A stretch of DNA of 64,000 bases, from assembly GCA_964545475.1 (NCBI GenBank), contig CAZJGG010000005.1:1-64000 (forward strand), in the 5' to 3' direction. Made by a program: the position numbers and the translations under genes. The notes under the pieces are model-generated. The model was not told the DNA's origin, searched no databases, and was given only the letters and a program-made list of their open reading frames with translations. Of this stretch, positions 51,177 through 58,740 are shown piece after piece (within the stretch, counting starts at the first letter, position 1; each line of letters starts with the position of its first letter). This stretch comes from CAZJGG01 sp964545475. GTDB lineage: Bacteria; Bacillota; Clostridia; Lachnospirales; JAISER01.

Positions 51177-52522
51177 TACATTTATACAAAATGAACGGGC
51201 TAAATATCGTTATGGATGTTAACAGCGGCGCTATACATAATGTAGACGGTTTAGCCTATGATATAATTGATTATATTAATAAAAACCACAAGAATATTAA
51301 AGAAGCTAGCTTAATTAATGAGCTGGCTTCTGTTTTGAATTGCCCTCGGGAAGAAGTTGCAGAAGCGGTTGAAGAATTAAAAGAACTTTGGGAAAGCGGA
51401 ATTTTGTTTAGCCCACAGCCGGAATACAATTATAAAGAGAGAAAGCCGGTTGTAAAAGCACTTTGCCTGCATATCGCTCACGACTGCAATTTAAGATGCA
51501 CATACTGTTTTGCAGGGGACGGAGAATATAAAGGTAAAAAGGAACATATGTCCTTAGAAGTCGGAAAAGCCGCAATTAATTTTTTAATAAAAAATTCCGG
51601 CGGAAGAAAACAGCTTGAAGTGGACTTTTTCGGAGGAGAACCTTTATTAAACTTTGATGTAGTTAAACAAATTGTAAGTTATGGAAATAAACAGGCAGAA
51701 ATTTGTGATAAAGTTATACGTTTTACAATAACAACAAATGGGCTTTTGTTAGATGATGATAAAGCAGATTTTATAAACAGCAATATGTCTAACGTTGTTT
51801 TAAGCCTAGACGGCAGAAAAGAAGTTAATGATAAATTCAGAAAAACAGCAGGGGGAAACGGTTCTTACGACGTTATTTTGCCAAAATTCTTAGACCTTGT
51901 TAATAAAAGAGGAAATAAGGATTATTACGTTAGAGGAACGTTTACAAGAGAAAATCTTGATTTTTGTGAAGATGTTTTCCATTTATACAATGCCGGTTTT
52001 CAGCATGTTTCCGTAGAGCCTGTGGTAGGCGAAAAAGACGTAAACTATACAATAAAAGAAGAAGACTTACCTAAAATATACGAGGAATATGAAAAGCTTG
52101 CGGTTAAGCTGCTTATTGATGACGAAAGACCGAATTTCTTCCATTTTAACATAGACTTGCAAAGCGGACCATGCCTTTCTAAAAGAGTTTCCGGATGTGG
52201 TTGTGGTGTTGAATATTTGGCTGTTACACCAACGGGAGAGCTTTTTCCATGCCACCAGTTTGTGGGTGAGGAGAAATTTAAGCTTGGAAACGTTTTTGAT
52301 GGTGAGGTTAACAGACAAATTACTGAGGAATTTGAAAAAACTAATGTTTTCACCAAAGAAAAATGTCAATCATGTTTTGCAAAATATTTTTGCAGTGGTG
52401 GATGTTTTGCGAATTCGTATTTTACCAACGGCGACATTAATGACCCATGTGATATTGCCTGCAATTTGCAGAAAAAACGGGTAGAATGCGCAATTATGAT
52501 GAAAGCATATGAATATTTATAA
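51173..52522 (+). CDS. scfB: Radical SAM/SPASM SCIFF peptide maturase
   Basis: A 449-residue enzyme. Residues 1 to about 85 resemble the peptide-recognition (RRE/PqqD-like) domain. The radical SAM cluster motif CNLRCTYC gives Cys105, Cys109 and Cys112. The C-terminal SPASM region carries the auxiliary cluster cysteines in SGCGCGVEYLA, CHQF, CQSCFAKYFCSGGC and PCDIAC. It forms thioether crosslinks in the SCIFF peptide encoded directly upstream, with ATGA stop-start coupling. It ends the operon before a strong terminator. Confidence 0.95.
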   Translation: MIHLYKMNGLNIVMDVNSGAIHNVDGLAYDIIDYINKNHKNIKEASLINELASVLNCPREEVAEAVEELKELWESGILFSPQPEYNYKERKPVVKALCLHIAHDCNLRCTYCFAGDGEYKGKKEHMSLEVGKAAINFLIKNSGGRKQLEVDFFGGEPLLNFDVVKQIVSYGNKQAEICDKVIRFTITTNGLLLDDDKADFINSNMSNVVLSLDGRKEVNDKFRKTAGGNGSYDVILPKFLDLVNKRGNKDYYVRGTFTRENLDFCEDVFHLYNAGFQHVSVEPVVGEKDVNYTIKEEDLPKIYEEYEKLAVKLLIDDERPNFFHFNIDLQSGPCLSKRVSGCGCGVEYLAVTPTGELFPCHQFVGEEKFKLGNVFDGEVNRQITEEFEKTNVFTKEKCQSCFAKYFCSGGCFANSYFTNGDINDPCDIACNLQKKRVECAIMMKAYEYL

Positions 52523-52528
52523 AAATTT

Positions 52529-52553
52529 TGGCGCACATATATGTGCGCCCCAC
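52529..52553. repeat. REP-like palindrome, GCGCACATATATGTGCGC variant
   Basis: GGCGCACATATATGTGCGCC (52530-52549) is a perfect 20-base palindrome followed by CCAC, then AGGCTGTCGACAATCC as in the 45.4-kb array. It fits the family frame GG-palindrome-CCC(T/C)AC with a third core sequence. Confidence 0.65.
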
Positions 52554-52588
52554 AGGCTGTCGACAATCCTTGTCGGTCATCTGTCTAT

Positions 52589-52627
52589 AATAAAAGGCTT
52601 TCGGCTTTGAGCCGAAAGCCTTTTATT
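52589..52627. terminator. Bidirectional terminator after the SCIFF operon
   Basis: AATAAAAGGCTTTCGGCT pairs perfectly with AGCCGAAAGCCTTTTATT (loop TTG). T-tracts on both sides serve the SCIFF operon and the convergent ACT-domain gene. Confidence 0.9.
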
Positions 52628-52650
52628 GAAAATAGCATAAAGAGAATCTA

Positions 52651-53094
52651 TTAAAACTCATTAAGTCTGCTTATAACGCTAGAGTCTATAATTTTTATGT
52701 TGGCTTGTCTTATGCGTTCAAGAGCATTTTCTTGGTCTGCAAGGCGCAAAATAACCATTGCGTCGTGCTCTTTGGAACGGCTTGTAAAGGCATACATATA
52801 TTCGATGGAAACGCCGACTTTTGTGATTTCAGTAAGAACATTATGTAAGCTGCCTGGCGTATGTTCCAGTGCAACTGCAATAACATCGGAAACGATAACC
52901 GTAAGCCCTCGTTTTTTTAAGGCTTCTTTTGCGGCCCTGGCATCCTCAACAATTAAGCGGACAATACCGAAATCAGTTGAATCTGCTAAACTTAAAGCAT
53001 GAAGGTTAATTTCGTCTTCCGCAAAGTACCCGGTAATTTCTGCAAGACGCCCTGGGACGTTTTCAACAAAAATTGACAACTGCTTTAATAACAT
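52651..53094 (-). CDS. Tandem ACT-domain protein
   Basis: A 147-residue protein of two ACT domains (LSIFVENVPGRLAEITGYFAE at the start; VIAVALEHTPGSLHNVLTEI from about 73). ACT domains bind amino acids or related ligands and regulate partner enzymes. This form is regularly linked to phenylacetate-CoA ligase genes, as here, 10 bases after paaK on the same strand. It probably senses an aromatic or branched amino acid. Confidence 0.88.
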   Translation of the reverse strand: MLLKQLSIFVENVPGRLAEITGYFAEDEINLHALSLADSTDFGIVRLIVEDARAAKEALKKRGLTVIVSDVIAVALEHTPGSLHNVLTEITKVGVSIEYMYAFTSRSKEHDAMVILRLADQENALERIRQANIKIIDSSVISRLNEF

Positions 53095-53104
53095 AAAATA
53101 CCCC

Positions 53105-54409
53105 CTAAATTTTTCTTAAATCAATTACTCTTTTAGCTTTTCCTTCGCTTCTTTGAATTGATTTGTGTTCAACAAGCTTAACCTTGCAGGAAACCCCTAA
53201 AACGCTTTCAATCTGGTCTTTTATTTTGCTTTCAAGGCTTTCAAGACCTTTAATGTTATCTGCGAACATATCTTCAGACATTTCAATTTCTACTGTCATA
53301 ATATCTAAATTATGTATTCTGTCTACAATAATTTGATAATGAGGGGATGTTTCACCAACTGCAAGAAGAACGCTTTCAATTTGCGACGGAAATACGTTAA
53401 CCCCGCGGATTATAAGCATATCGTCGCTTCTGCCTGTAGGTTTGGTCATTCTTGCATGGTAACGTCCGCATTCACACTTTTCGTAATGTAAGGAGCTTAA
53501 ATCTTTAGTGCGGTATCTTATAAGAGGAAAGCCCTCTTTTGTAATTGTTGTAAAAACAATTTCTCCTGTAGAACCTTCCGGCAATACTTCGCCTGTAACA
53601 GGGTCGATTATTTCAGCTATGTAACAGTCTTCCCAAATATGCAGCCCGTTCTGATAACGGCACTCTTGAGAAACGCTTGGTCCCATGATTTCGCTTAAAC
53701 CGTAAAGGTCAAATGCTTTTATGCCAAGGCCTGCTTCAATTTCTTTACGCATATTTTCGCTCCAAGGTTCAGCTCCAAAAACACCTGCTTGAAGTTTTAA
53801 ATCTTCTTTTTTAACTCCCATTTCCCTCATTGTTTCCCCAATAAAAAGTGCATACGATGGTGTGCAGCAAAGGAGTGTAGTCTCAAAATCTATCATCATA
53901 TTTATTTGTCTCTGGGTATTGCCTGTTGAAGCTGGGATTGTAACAGCTCCAAGTTTTTCGGCGCCGTAATGTGTGCCTAAACCTCCAGTAAACAAACCGT
54001 ATCCGTAACAAACTTGAATGCGAGAATTCCTGTCTGCTCCTGTCATAACAAAACAACGAGCCATGCATTCAGACCATATGTCAAGATCACGCGTTGTATA
54101 ACCCACAACGGTTTGCTTACCTGTTGTACCGCTGGAGGCGTGGATTCTAACAATTTCTTCCATTGGTGAGGCAAACATGCCGAAAGGGTATGTGTCTCGT
54201 AAGTCCGTTTTTGTTGTAAACGGCAAATGCTTAATGTCTTCAAGATTTTTAATGTCCCCAGGCATAATACCTTTTTCTTGCATTTTGTTTCTGTAATGGG
54301 GTACGTTAGAGTACACCCTGTCTACAATAGTGTGAAGCCTGTCCGTCTGAAGTTCTCTTAACTTTTCTCTGTTAAGAAGCTCAATAGACTCATTCCAATA
54401 CCGTTCCAT
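53105..54409 (-). CDS. paaK: Phenylacetate-CoA ligase family enzyme
   Basis: A 434-residue adenylate-forming ligase. The phosphate-binding HASSGTTGKQTVVGYT (about 90-105), YGLSEIMGPSVSQEC and RSDDMLIIRGVNVFPSQIE are typical of PaaK. It activates phenylacetate or related aryl-acetates with ATP and CoA. In anaerobes it often accompanies indolepyruvate:ferredoxin oxidoreductase, which is not in this window. It has its own upstream spacer and is divergent from rpmH. Confidence 0.9.
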   Translation of the reverse strand: MERYWNESIELLNREKLRELQTDRLHTIVDRVYSNVPHYRNKMQEKGIMPGDIKNLEDIKHLPFTTKTDLRDTYPFGMFASPMEEIVRIHASSGTTGKQTVVGYTTRDLDIWSECMARCFVMTGADRNSRIQVCYGYGLFTGGLGTHYGAEKLGAVTIPASTGNTQRQINMMIDFETTLLCCTPSYALFIGETMREMGVKKEDLKLQAGVFGAEPWSENMRKEIEAGLGIKAFDLYGLSEIMGPSVSQECRYQNGLHIWEDCYIAEIIDPVTGEVLPEGSTGEIVFTTITKEGFPLIRYRTKDLSSLHYEKCECGRYHARMTKPTGRSDDMLIIRGVNVFPSQIESVLLAVGETSPHYQIIVDRIHNLDIMTVEIEMSEDMFADNIKGLESLESKIKDQIESVLGVSCKVKLVEHKSIQRSEGKAKRVIDLRKI

Positions 54410-54530
54410 TTAAATTTTACCCCCTAGAACAATTTAATAGCTATTTAAAAGGAGTATAACATATTAAAGTGTTAAATTCCATAGTATTATTAATTTTAAA
54501 GGGTATTTATCAAAAATTTTGTTTAATAAC

Positions 54531-54559
54531 TTGACGGACAATGTAAATTAAACTATAAT
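54531..54559 (+). promoter_or_regulatory. Promoter of rpmH
   Basis: TTGACG (54531-54536), 17 bases, TATAAT (54554-54559): near-consensus sigma-A promoter about 60 bases before rpmH. No DnaA boxes (TTATCCACA type) are seen in the paaK-rpmH spacer. Confidence 0.8.
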
Positions 54560-54617
54560 AGCATATGAATTTAATCAGAATAAATTTTATATTATTTTAT
54601 TTAAGGAGGTGCTTTTG

Positions 54618-54752
54618 GTGAAAAGAACATTCCAGCCCAAAAAAAGACAAAGAAGTAAAGAACACGGCTTTAGAAAAAGGATGTCCACAGCCAACGGCAG
54701 AAAAGTTCTGCTTAGAAGAAGAAGAAAAGGTAGAAAAGAATTGTCGGCTTAA
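54618..54752 (+). CDS. rpmH: 50S ribosomal protein L34
   Basis: A 44-residue basic protein with the invariant KRTFQPKKRQRSKEHGFRKR start and RKVLLRRRRKGRKELSA end. Start GTG 54618 follows TAAGGAGGTGCTTTTG. It leads the conserved rpmH-rnpA-yidD-yidC-jag-mnmE-mnmG block that normally lies beside dnaA and oriC; here its upstream neighbour is paaK. Confidence 0.97.
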   Translation: MKRTFQPKKRQRSKEHGFRKRMSTANGRKVLLRRRRKGRKELSA

Positions 54753-54975
54753 ACCATTAAACTAAGGCTTTCTTGTGAAACTGTAATTCTAAACGGTTTT
54801 ATGTTTTGCAAGAACTCGGTAAACGTGCGTACTTGAATGTGTACGAACGTTTGCCGGCTATGCGGAAATAAACCGCTTAGAGAATATCTTTTGCAAAAAG
54901 TCTATCGATAAAAGGCTGCATAGATTGTAGCCTTTTAATAATATTTGTGTTATACCTTTTAAAGGATTGAAAAGT
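54753..54975 (+). other. rpmH-rnpA spacer with hairpins
   Basis: GGTAAACGT...GTAC pairs imperfectly with GTACGAACGTTTGCC to give a long stem (about 54818-54855). A terminator-like hairpin AAAAGGCT/AGCCTTTT follows (54910-54936). These probably make transcription into rnpA partial, matching the high need for L34 and the low need for RnpA. No open frame is seen. Confidence 0.55.
54910..54936 (+). terminator. Attenuator-type hairpin before rnpA
   Basis: AAAAGGCTGC pairs with GTAGCCTTTT around TAGATT, with a short T-run. It probably lets some transcripts end after rpmH. Confidence 0.5.
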
Positions 54976-55314
54976 TTGAAATTCACAGTTTCGTTAAAAA
55001 AGAACGCTCAATTTAGGAGCATTTATAACAGAGGAAAGTCTATTGCTAATAAAACTCTTGTTATGTATATTGTTAGAAACAATGAAGATGAAAACCGTCT
55101 CGGCGTTACCGTTTCCAAAAAAGTTGGAAAAGCTGTTATAAGAAATAAAGTTAGGCGGCGTATTAAAGAAAGCTATCGTTCGCTTGAATTAAATATTAAA
55201 AAAGGCTATGATATAATTATTATTGCAAGGATTTCTTGCAAGGAATCAACTTATTCGGAAGTTTTAAGTGCGGTAAAGCATTTGCTAAAAAAGCATGATT
55301 TGTTTGTACAATAA
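54976..55314 (+). CDS. rnpA: Ribonuclease P protein component
   Basis: A basic protein (about 112 residues) that assists the RNase P RNA in maturing tRNA 5' ends. The RNR-type motif region is RNKVRRRIKESYR, preceded by LGVTVSKKVGKAVIRNKV. TTG 54976 gives the usual start MKFTVSLKKN with AAAGGA nine bases before; TTG 54967 is an alternative three codons upstream. The next gene, yidD, follows by 17 bases. Confidence 0.95.
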   Translation: MKFTVSLKKNAQFRSIYNRGKSIANKTLVMYIVRNNEDENRLGVTVSKKVGKAVIRNKVRRRIKESYRSLELNIKKGYDIIIIARISCKESTYSEVLSAVKHLLKKHDLFVQ

Positions 55315-55331
55315 AGACTGAGGCTATAATT

Positions 55332-55541
55332 ATGAAGCAAATTTTACTTTCATTATTAAAGTTTTATAAAAAGTTTATTTCGCCGTTTTTGCCGCCGTCG
55401 TGCCGCTTTTATCCGACTTGCTCTGACTATTGCTATGCAGCCATAGTTAAGCATGGCGTAATAAAGGGGCTAGTTCTTGGGGCTTACAGGCTTTTACGGT
55501 GTAACCCATTTTGCAGGGGCGGATACGACCCTGTTCCTTAG
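55332..55541 (+). CDS. yidD: Membrane protein insertion efficiency factor YidD
   Basis: A 69-residue protein with the DUF37 hallmark SCRFYPTCSDYCYAAIVKHG and RCNPFCRGGYDPVP at the end. It helps YidC/Sec insertion. Position between rnpA and yidC is the standard order. Confidence 0.95.
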   Translation: MKQILLSLLKFYKKFISPFLPPSCRFYPTCSDYCYAAIVKHGVIKGLVLGAYRLLRCNPFCRGGYDPVP

Positions 55542-55592
55542 AGCCGTTTTGGTTTTATATTTATCCTTAATTAAACATAGGAGGAAAATAAG

Positions 55593-56714
55593 TTGTTCAC
55601 TTCGCCTTTAATTTCAACGATTGTAATGCTTTCAAAGCAAATCCTGAGGAAAGACCCGGGCAATATTGTTGGGCCCATTGCGAAATTTTTAGGATATATT
55701 ATTGACGCTCTTTTTAATTTGGTTTCCCAAATTTCTATTAGTAATTCTCTTGGGTTTTCAATAATTTTATTAACTATTGCAACAAGGTTTATAATGCTTC
55801 CTCTTGCTGTTGGCCAGCAGAAATCTATGTCAAACATGCAAAAAGTTCAGCCTCTTATAGAAAAAATAAAGAAAAAATATGAAAACAAAAAAGATGCAGA
55901 ATCACAACAAAAAATGAACGCAGAGATTCAAAAGCTTTATCAAGAGCATAAAATTAATCCGTTAATGGGTTGTTTACCTCTTCTTATACAAATGCCCATA
56001 TTTTTCGCTTTAAGTGATATTATGCAGCGTTCATATAAATATATTGGAAGAATTGGAGATTTATATTATAAATCCCAGGATTCTATTGCAAATGTAATTG
56101 TCGGAGCAAAAGAAACGCTTGGTGTTGAAAAATATGTTGAAATTTTACGTCCGTTAACCCTTCCAAAAATTCCAGAAAACATGATGAAATTAAAAGAATG
56201 GGATATTGCACAACCAGATATTATGGCAGAGTTTATTAATCGTTTTTCAATAGCGGATTGGAATTCTCTTATTGCACAAATGCCTGAACAGACTGTTAAT
56301 TCTTTACAGACATTATTGGAGCAAAAAAATAAAATAGAAGTATTTTTCGGTATTGATTTGTTGCAGAACGCAATGGAATTGTCCGGCGGTTTTTCAAATA
56401 TTTTCGCCAATATGTGGCCAGGCGTGTTAATACCTATTTTTGCAATAATTACGACATATTTGTCAACGCTTATAATGAATAAGCAATCTACGTCTACAGA
56501 CGAAAATGCTAAAATGCAACAGAAAATGATGCTTTATGTTATGCCGATTGTTTTCGGCGGTATGACGGCGACTTTCCCTGCCGGCGTTGGTTTGTACTGG
56601 ATAACCTCAACTGTTTTCCAGATAGGACAGCAATTTATACTTCATAAATATTTTTTCAAAGATTCAAAACAACCGACTAAGGAGAACACTCCTATTACTG
56701 TGAAGAAGAAGTAA
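55593..56714 (+). CDS. yidC: Membrane protein insertase YidC/Oxa1
   Basis: A 373-residue insertase of the Gram-positive type without a large external domain. The first helix is followed by SISNSLGFSIILLTIATRFI with the conserved groove arginine, a coiled cytoplasmic hairpin (about 85-115), LIQMPIFFALSD and a C-terminal AGVGLYWITSTVFQIGQQ. A long extra stretch (about 150-255) lies between helices. TTG 55593 is preceded by AGGAGGAAAATAAG. jag, its usual partner, follows. Confidence 0.93.
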   Translation: MFTSPLISTIVMLSKQILRKDPGNIVGPIAKFLGYIIDALFNLVSQISISNSLGFSIILLTIATRFIMLPLAVGQQKSMSNMQKVQPLIEKIKKKYENKKDAESQQKMNAEIQKLYQEHKINPLMGCLPLLIQMPIFFALSDIMQRSYKYIGRIGDLYYKSQDSIANVIVGAKETLGVEKYVEILRPLTLPKIPENMMKLKEWDIAQPDIMAEFINRFSIADWNSLIAQMPEQTVNSLQTLLEQKNKIEVFFGIDLLQNAMELSGGFSNIFANMWPGVLIPIFAIITTYLSTLIMNKQSTSTDENAKMQQKMMLYVMPIVFGGMTATFPAGVGLYWITSTVFQIGQQFILHKYFFKDSKQPTKENTPITVKKK

Positions 56715-56733
56715 GTTAGAGAGGGGATTATTT

Positions 56734-57348
56734 ATGGACAGTATTGAAAAGACCGGTAAAACCGTTGATGAAGCTGTTAGCGAAGGTCTTAAAGCGTTAA
56801 ATATTACAAAAGAGCAAGCGGAAATAACTATTTTGGAAGCCGGCTCTAAAGGCATATTGGGGATAGGTTCTAAACCGGCAAAAGTTTTAATAAAAGCAAA
56901 GTTTGACCCAGAGAACTGCGCCAAAAAGTTTTTAAAAGAAATAACTCTTTCAATGGGGCTTTGCGTAAACGTTGAGACAAAGCTTACTGAAAAGCAGTTA
57001 TACATTAATTTAATTGGTGAAGACATAGGAGTATTAATAGGAAAAAGAGGGCAAACTCTTGACTCTCTTCAATATTTAACAAACCTCGTTGTAAACAAAG
57101 GAAATGCGCCTTATATAAGCGTTACGCTTGATACAGAAAATTACAGAAAAAGGCGCAAAGATACATTGGAAGCTCTTGCTTATAACTTAGCAAAAAAAGC
57201 AAAAGCGACTCGTAAAAAAGTTGTGCTGGAACCAATGAACCCATATGAAAGGCGTATAATACACGCCGCTTTACAGCACGATAAACATATAGATACTTAC
57301 AGCGAGGGCAACGAGCCTTTCCGTTATGTAGTAATAATTTCTAAATAG
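56734..57348 (+). CDS. jag: Jag, RNA-binding protein with KH and R3H domains
   Basis: A 204-residue SpoIIIJ-associated protein. The Jag-N domain spans about 1-50 (GKTVDEAVSEGLKAL), the KH domain about 80-145 (LIGKRGQTLDSLQYLTNLV) and the R3H motif is in MNPYERRIIHAALQ (about 168-181). In Gram-positives it (KhpB) binds RNA and affects cell division and wall growth. It sits between yidC and mnmE. Confidence 0.95.
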   Translation: MDSIEKTGKTVDEAVSEGLKALNITKEQAEITILEAGSKGILGIGSKPAKVLIKAKFDPENCAKKFLKEITLSMGLCVNVETKLTEKQLYINLIGEDIGVLIGKRGQTLDSLQYLTNLVVNKGNAPYISVTLDTENYRKRRKDTLEALAYNLAKKAKATRKKVVLEPMNPYERRIIHAALQHDKHIDTYSEGNEPFRYVVIISK

Positions 57349-57359
57349 GTATTGATATT

Positions 57360-58727
57360 ATGAAGGAAAAAGATACAATCGCAGCAATTTCTACGGCAGT
57401 TGGTTCTTCCGGCATTGCCATTATTAGAATTAGCGGCGCAAACTCACTAAACATTATAAATAAAATATTTAAAACAAACAAAACGCTAACAAGCCATACA
57501 ATGGTTTACGGCACGGTTTGCCAAGAAAACGGAGAAGCTGTTGACGAAGCTCTTGTTTGTTTTATGGAAAAACCACGCACTTATACAAAAGAAGATGTTG
57601 TGGAGATAAACTGTCATGGAGGGATAAAACCGGCAACAAGCGTTTTATCCCTTGTTTTACAGCAAGGCGCAAGGCACGCAGAGCCGGGAGAATTTACGAA
57701 GCGTGCTTTTTTGAATGGGCGCATAGATTTATCCCAAGCAGAAGCCGTTATGGACGTTATTAATTCCAAAACGGAGCTTTCGCAAAAAGCGGCTCTTAAC
57801 CAGCTTAAAGGAAGCCTAAAGACTGAAATTAATTCTATTAGAGCAGAAATTTTAGAGCTTATTGCAAATATTGAAGCTTCTATTGATTACCCCGAGCATG
57901 AAATGGAATTTATGAATTTGGAGCGGGTTAATAAAAGTGCTGCTGAAATTTCAGAAAAGCTTAAAAAACTTATAAACAGTGAAAATAAAGGCAAAATTAT
58001 AAAAGAAGGTATAGACACTGCAATTATCGGAAGCCCTAACGTTGGAAAATCCTCTCTGCTTAACTTTCTGTTAGACGAGGAACGGGCCATAGTTACGGAT
58101 ATCGCCGGAACAACAAGAGATATTTTGCAGGAAAGCGTTTGTATTGGTGATGTTTTGTTAAAATTAACAGACACTGCCGGGATAAGAAAAACTAGTGATG
58201 AAATCGAAAGAATAGGCGTTGAAAAATCAAGAAGGATTGCCGAAAATGCTGAGCTTATATTGTTTATGGCGGAAGCCGGAAAAGAGCTTTCATCAGAAGA
58301 TATAGAAGTTTTAGAAGTTATAAGGGAAAAGAAAAAAATTATTCTTATAAATAAAAGTGACTTGGTTAGTGGTATAGATACAAAATGTTTTGAGAAATAC
58401 GCCAGCTGTGATGATATAATTTTTATTTCTGTTAAGGAAAAAACCGGTATAGACAAGCTTTATGCAAAAATAAAGGATATTGCCTACGGCGGAGAACTTG
58501 AAATAAACAATGATATTTATATAAATAATTTACGGCATAAAATTTCCCTTGAAAGATGTTATAAATCCCTTAAAAGCGCAATGGATGCTATTTACTGCGG
58601 AATGGCCGAAGATTTTGTATCAATTGACTTGCAGGAGGCTTACAACGCTTTAGGAGAGATTACAGGGGAAACACTTGACGAGGACATTGTGGACAAAATA
58701 TTTTCAAATTTTTGTCTTGGGAAATGA
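57360..58727 (+). CDS. mnmE: tRNA modification GTPase MnmE
   Basis: A 455-residue GTPase that, with MnmG, forms (carboxymethyl)aminomethyl groups at uridine 34 of tRNAs. DTIAAISTAVGSSGIAIIRI starts the folate-binding domain; G1 is GSPNVGKSS (about 223-231), G2/G3 TDIAGTTRD and DTAGIR, G4 NKSD. The C-terminal CLGK motif with the catalytic cysteine is intact. Confidence 0.97.
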   Translation: MKEKDTIAAISTAVGSSGIAIIRISGANSLNIINKIFKTNKTLTSHTMVYGTVCQENGEAVDEALVCFMEKPRTYTKEDVVEINCHGGIKPATSVLSLVLQQGARHAEPGEFTKRAFLNGRIDLSQAEAVMDVINSKTELSQKAALNQLKGSLKTEINSIRAEILELIANIEASIDYPEHEMEFMNLERVNKSAAEISEKLKKLINSENKGKIIKEGIDTAIIGSPNVGKSSLLNFLLDEERAIVTDIAGTTRDILQESVCIGDVLLKLTDTAGIRKTSDEIERIGVEKSRRIAENAELILFMAEAGKELSSEDIEVLEVIREKKKIILINKSDLVSGIDTKCFEKYASCDDIIFISVKEKTGIDKLYAKIKDIAYGGELEINNDIYINNLRHKISLERCYKSLKSAMDAIYCGMAEDFVSIDLQEAYNALGEITGETLDEDIVDKIFSNFCLGK

Positions 58728-58740
58728 GAGTTAGAGAGAT

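Noticed and set aside
54410..54617. Chromosome origin (oriC) next to rpmH
   Set aside because: No DnaA-box cluster or dnaA gene is visible in the short paaK-rpmH spacer.
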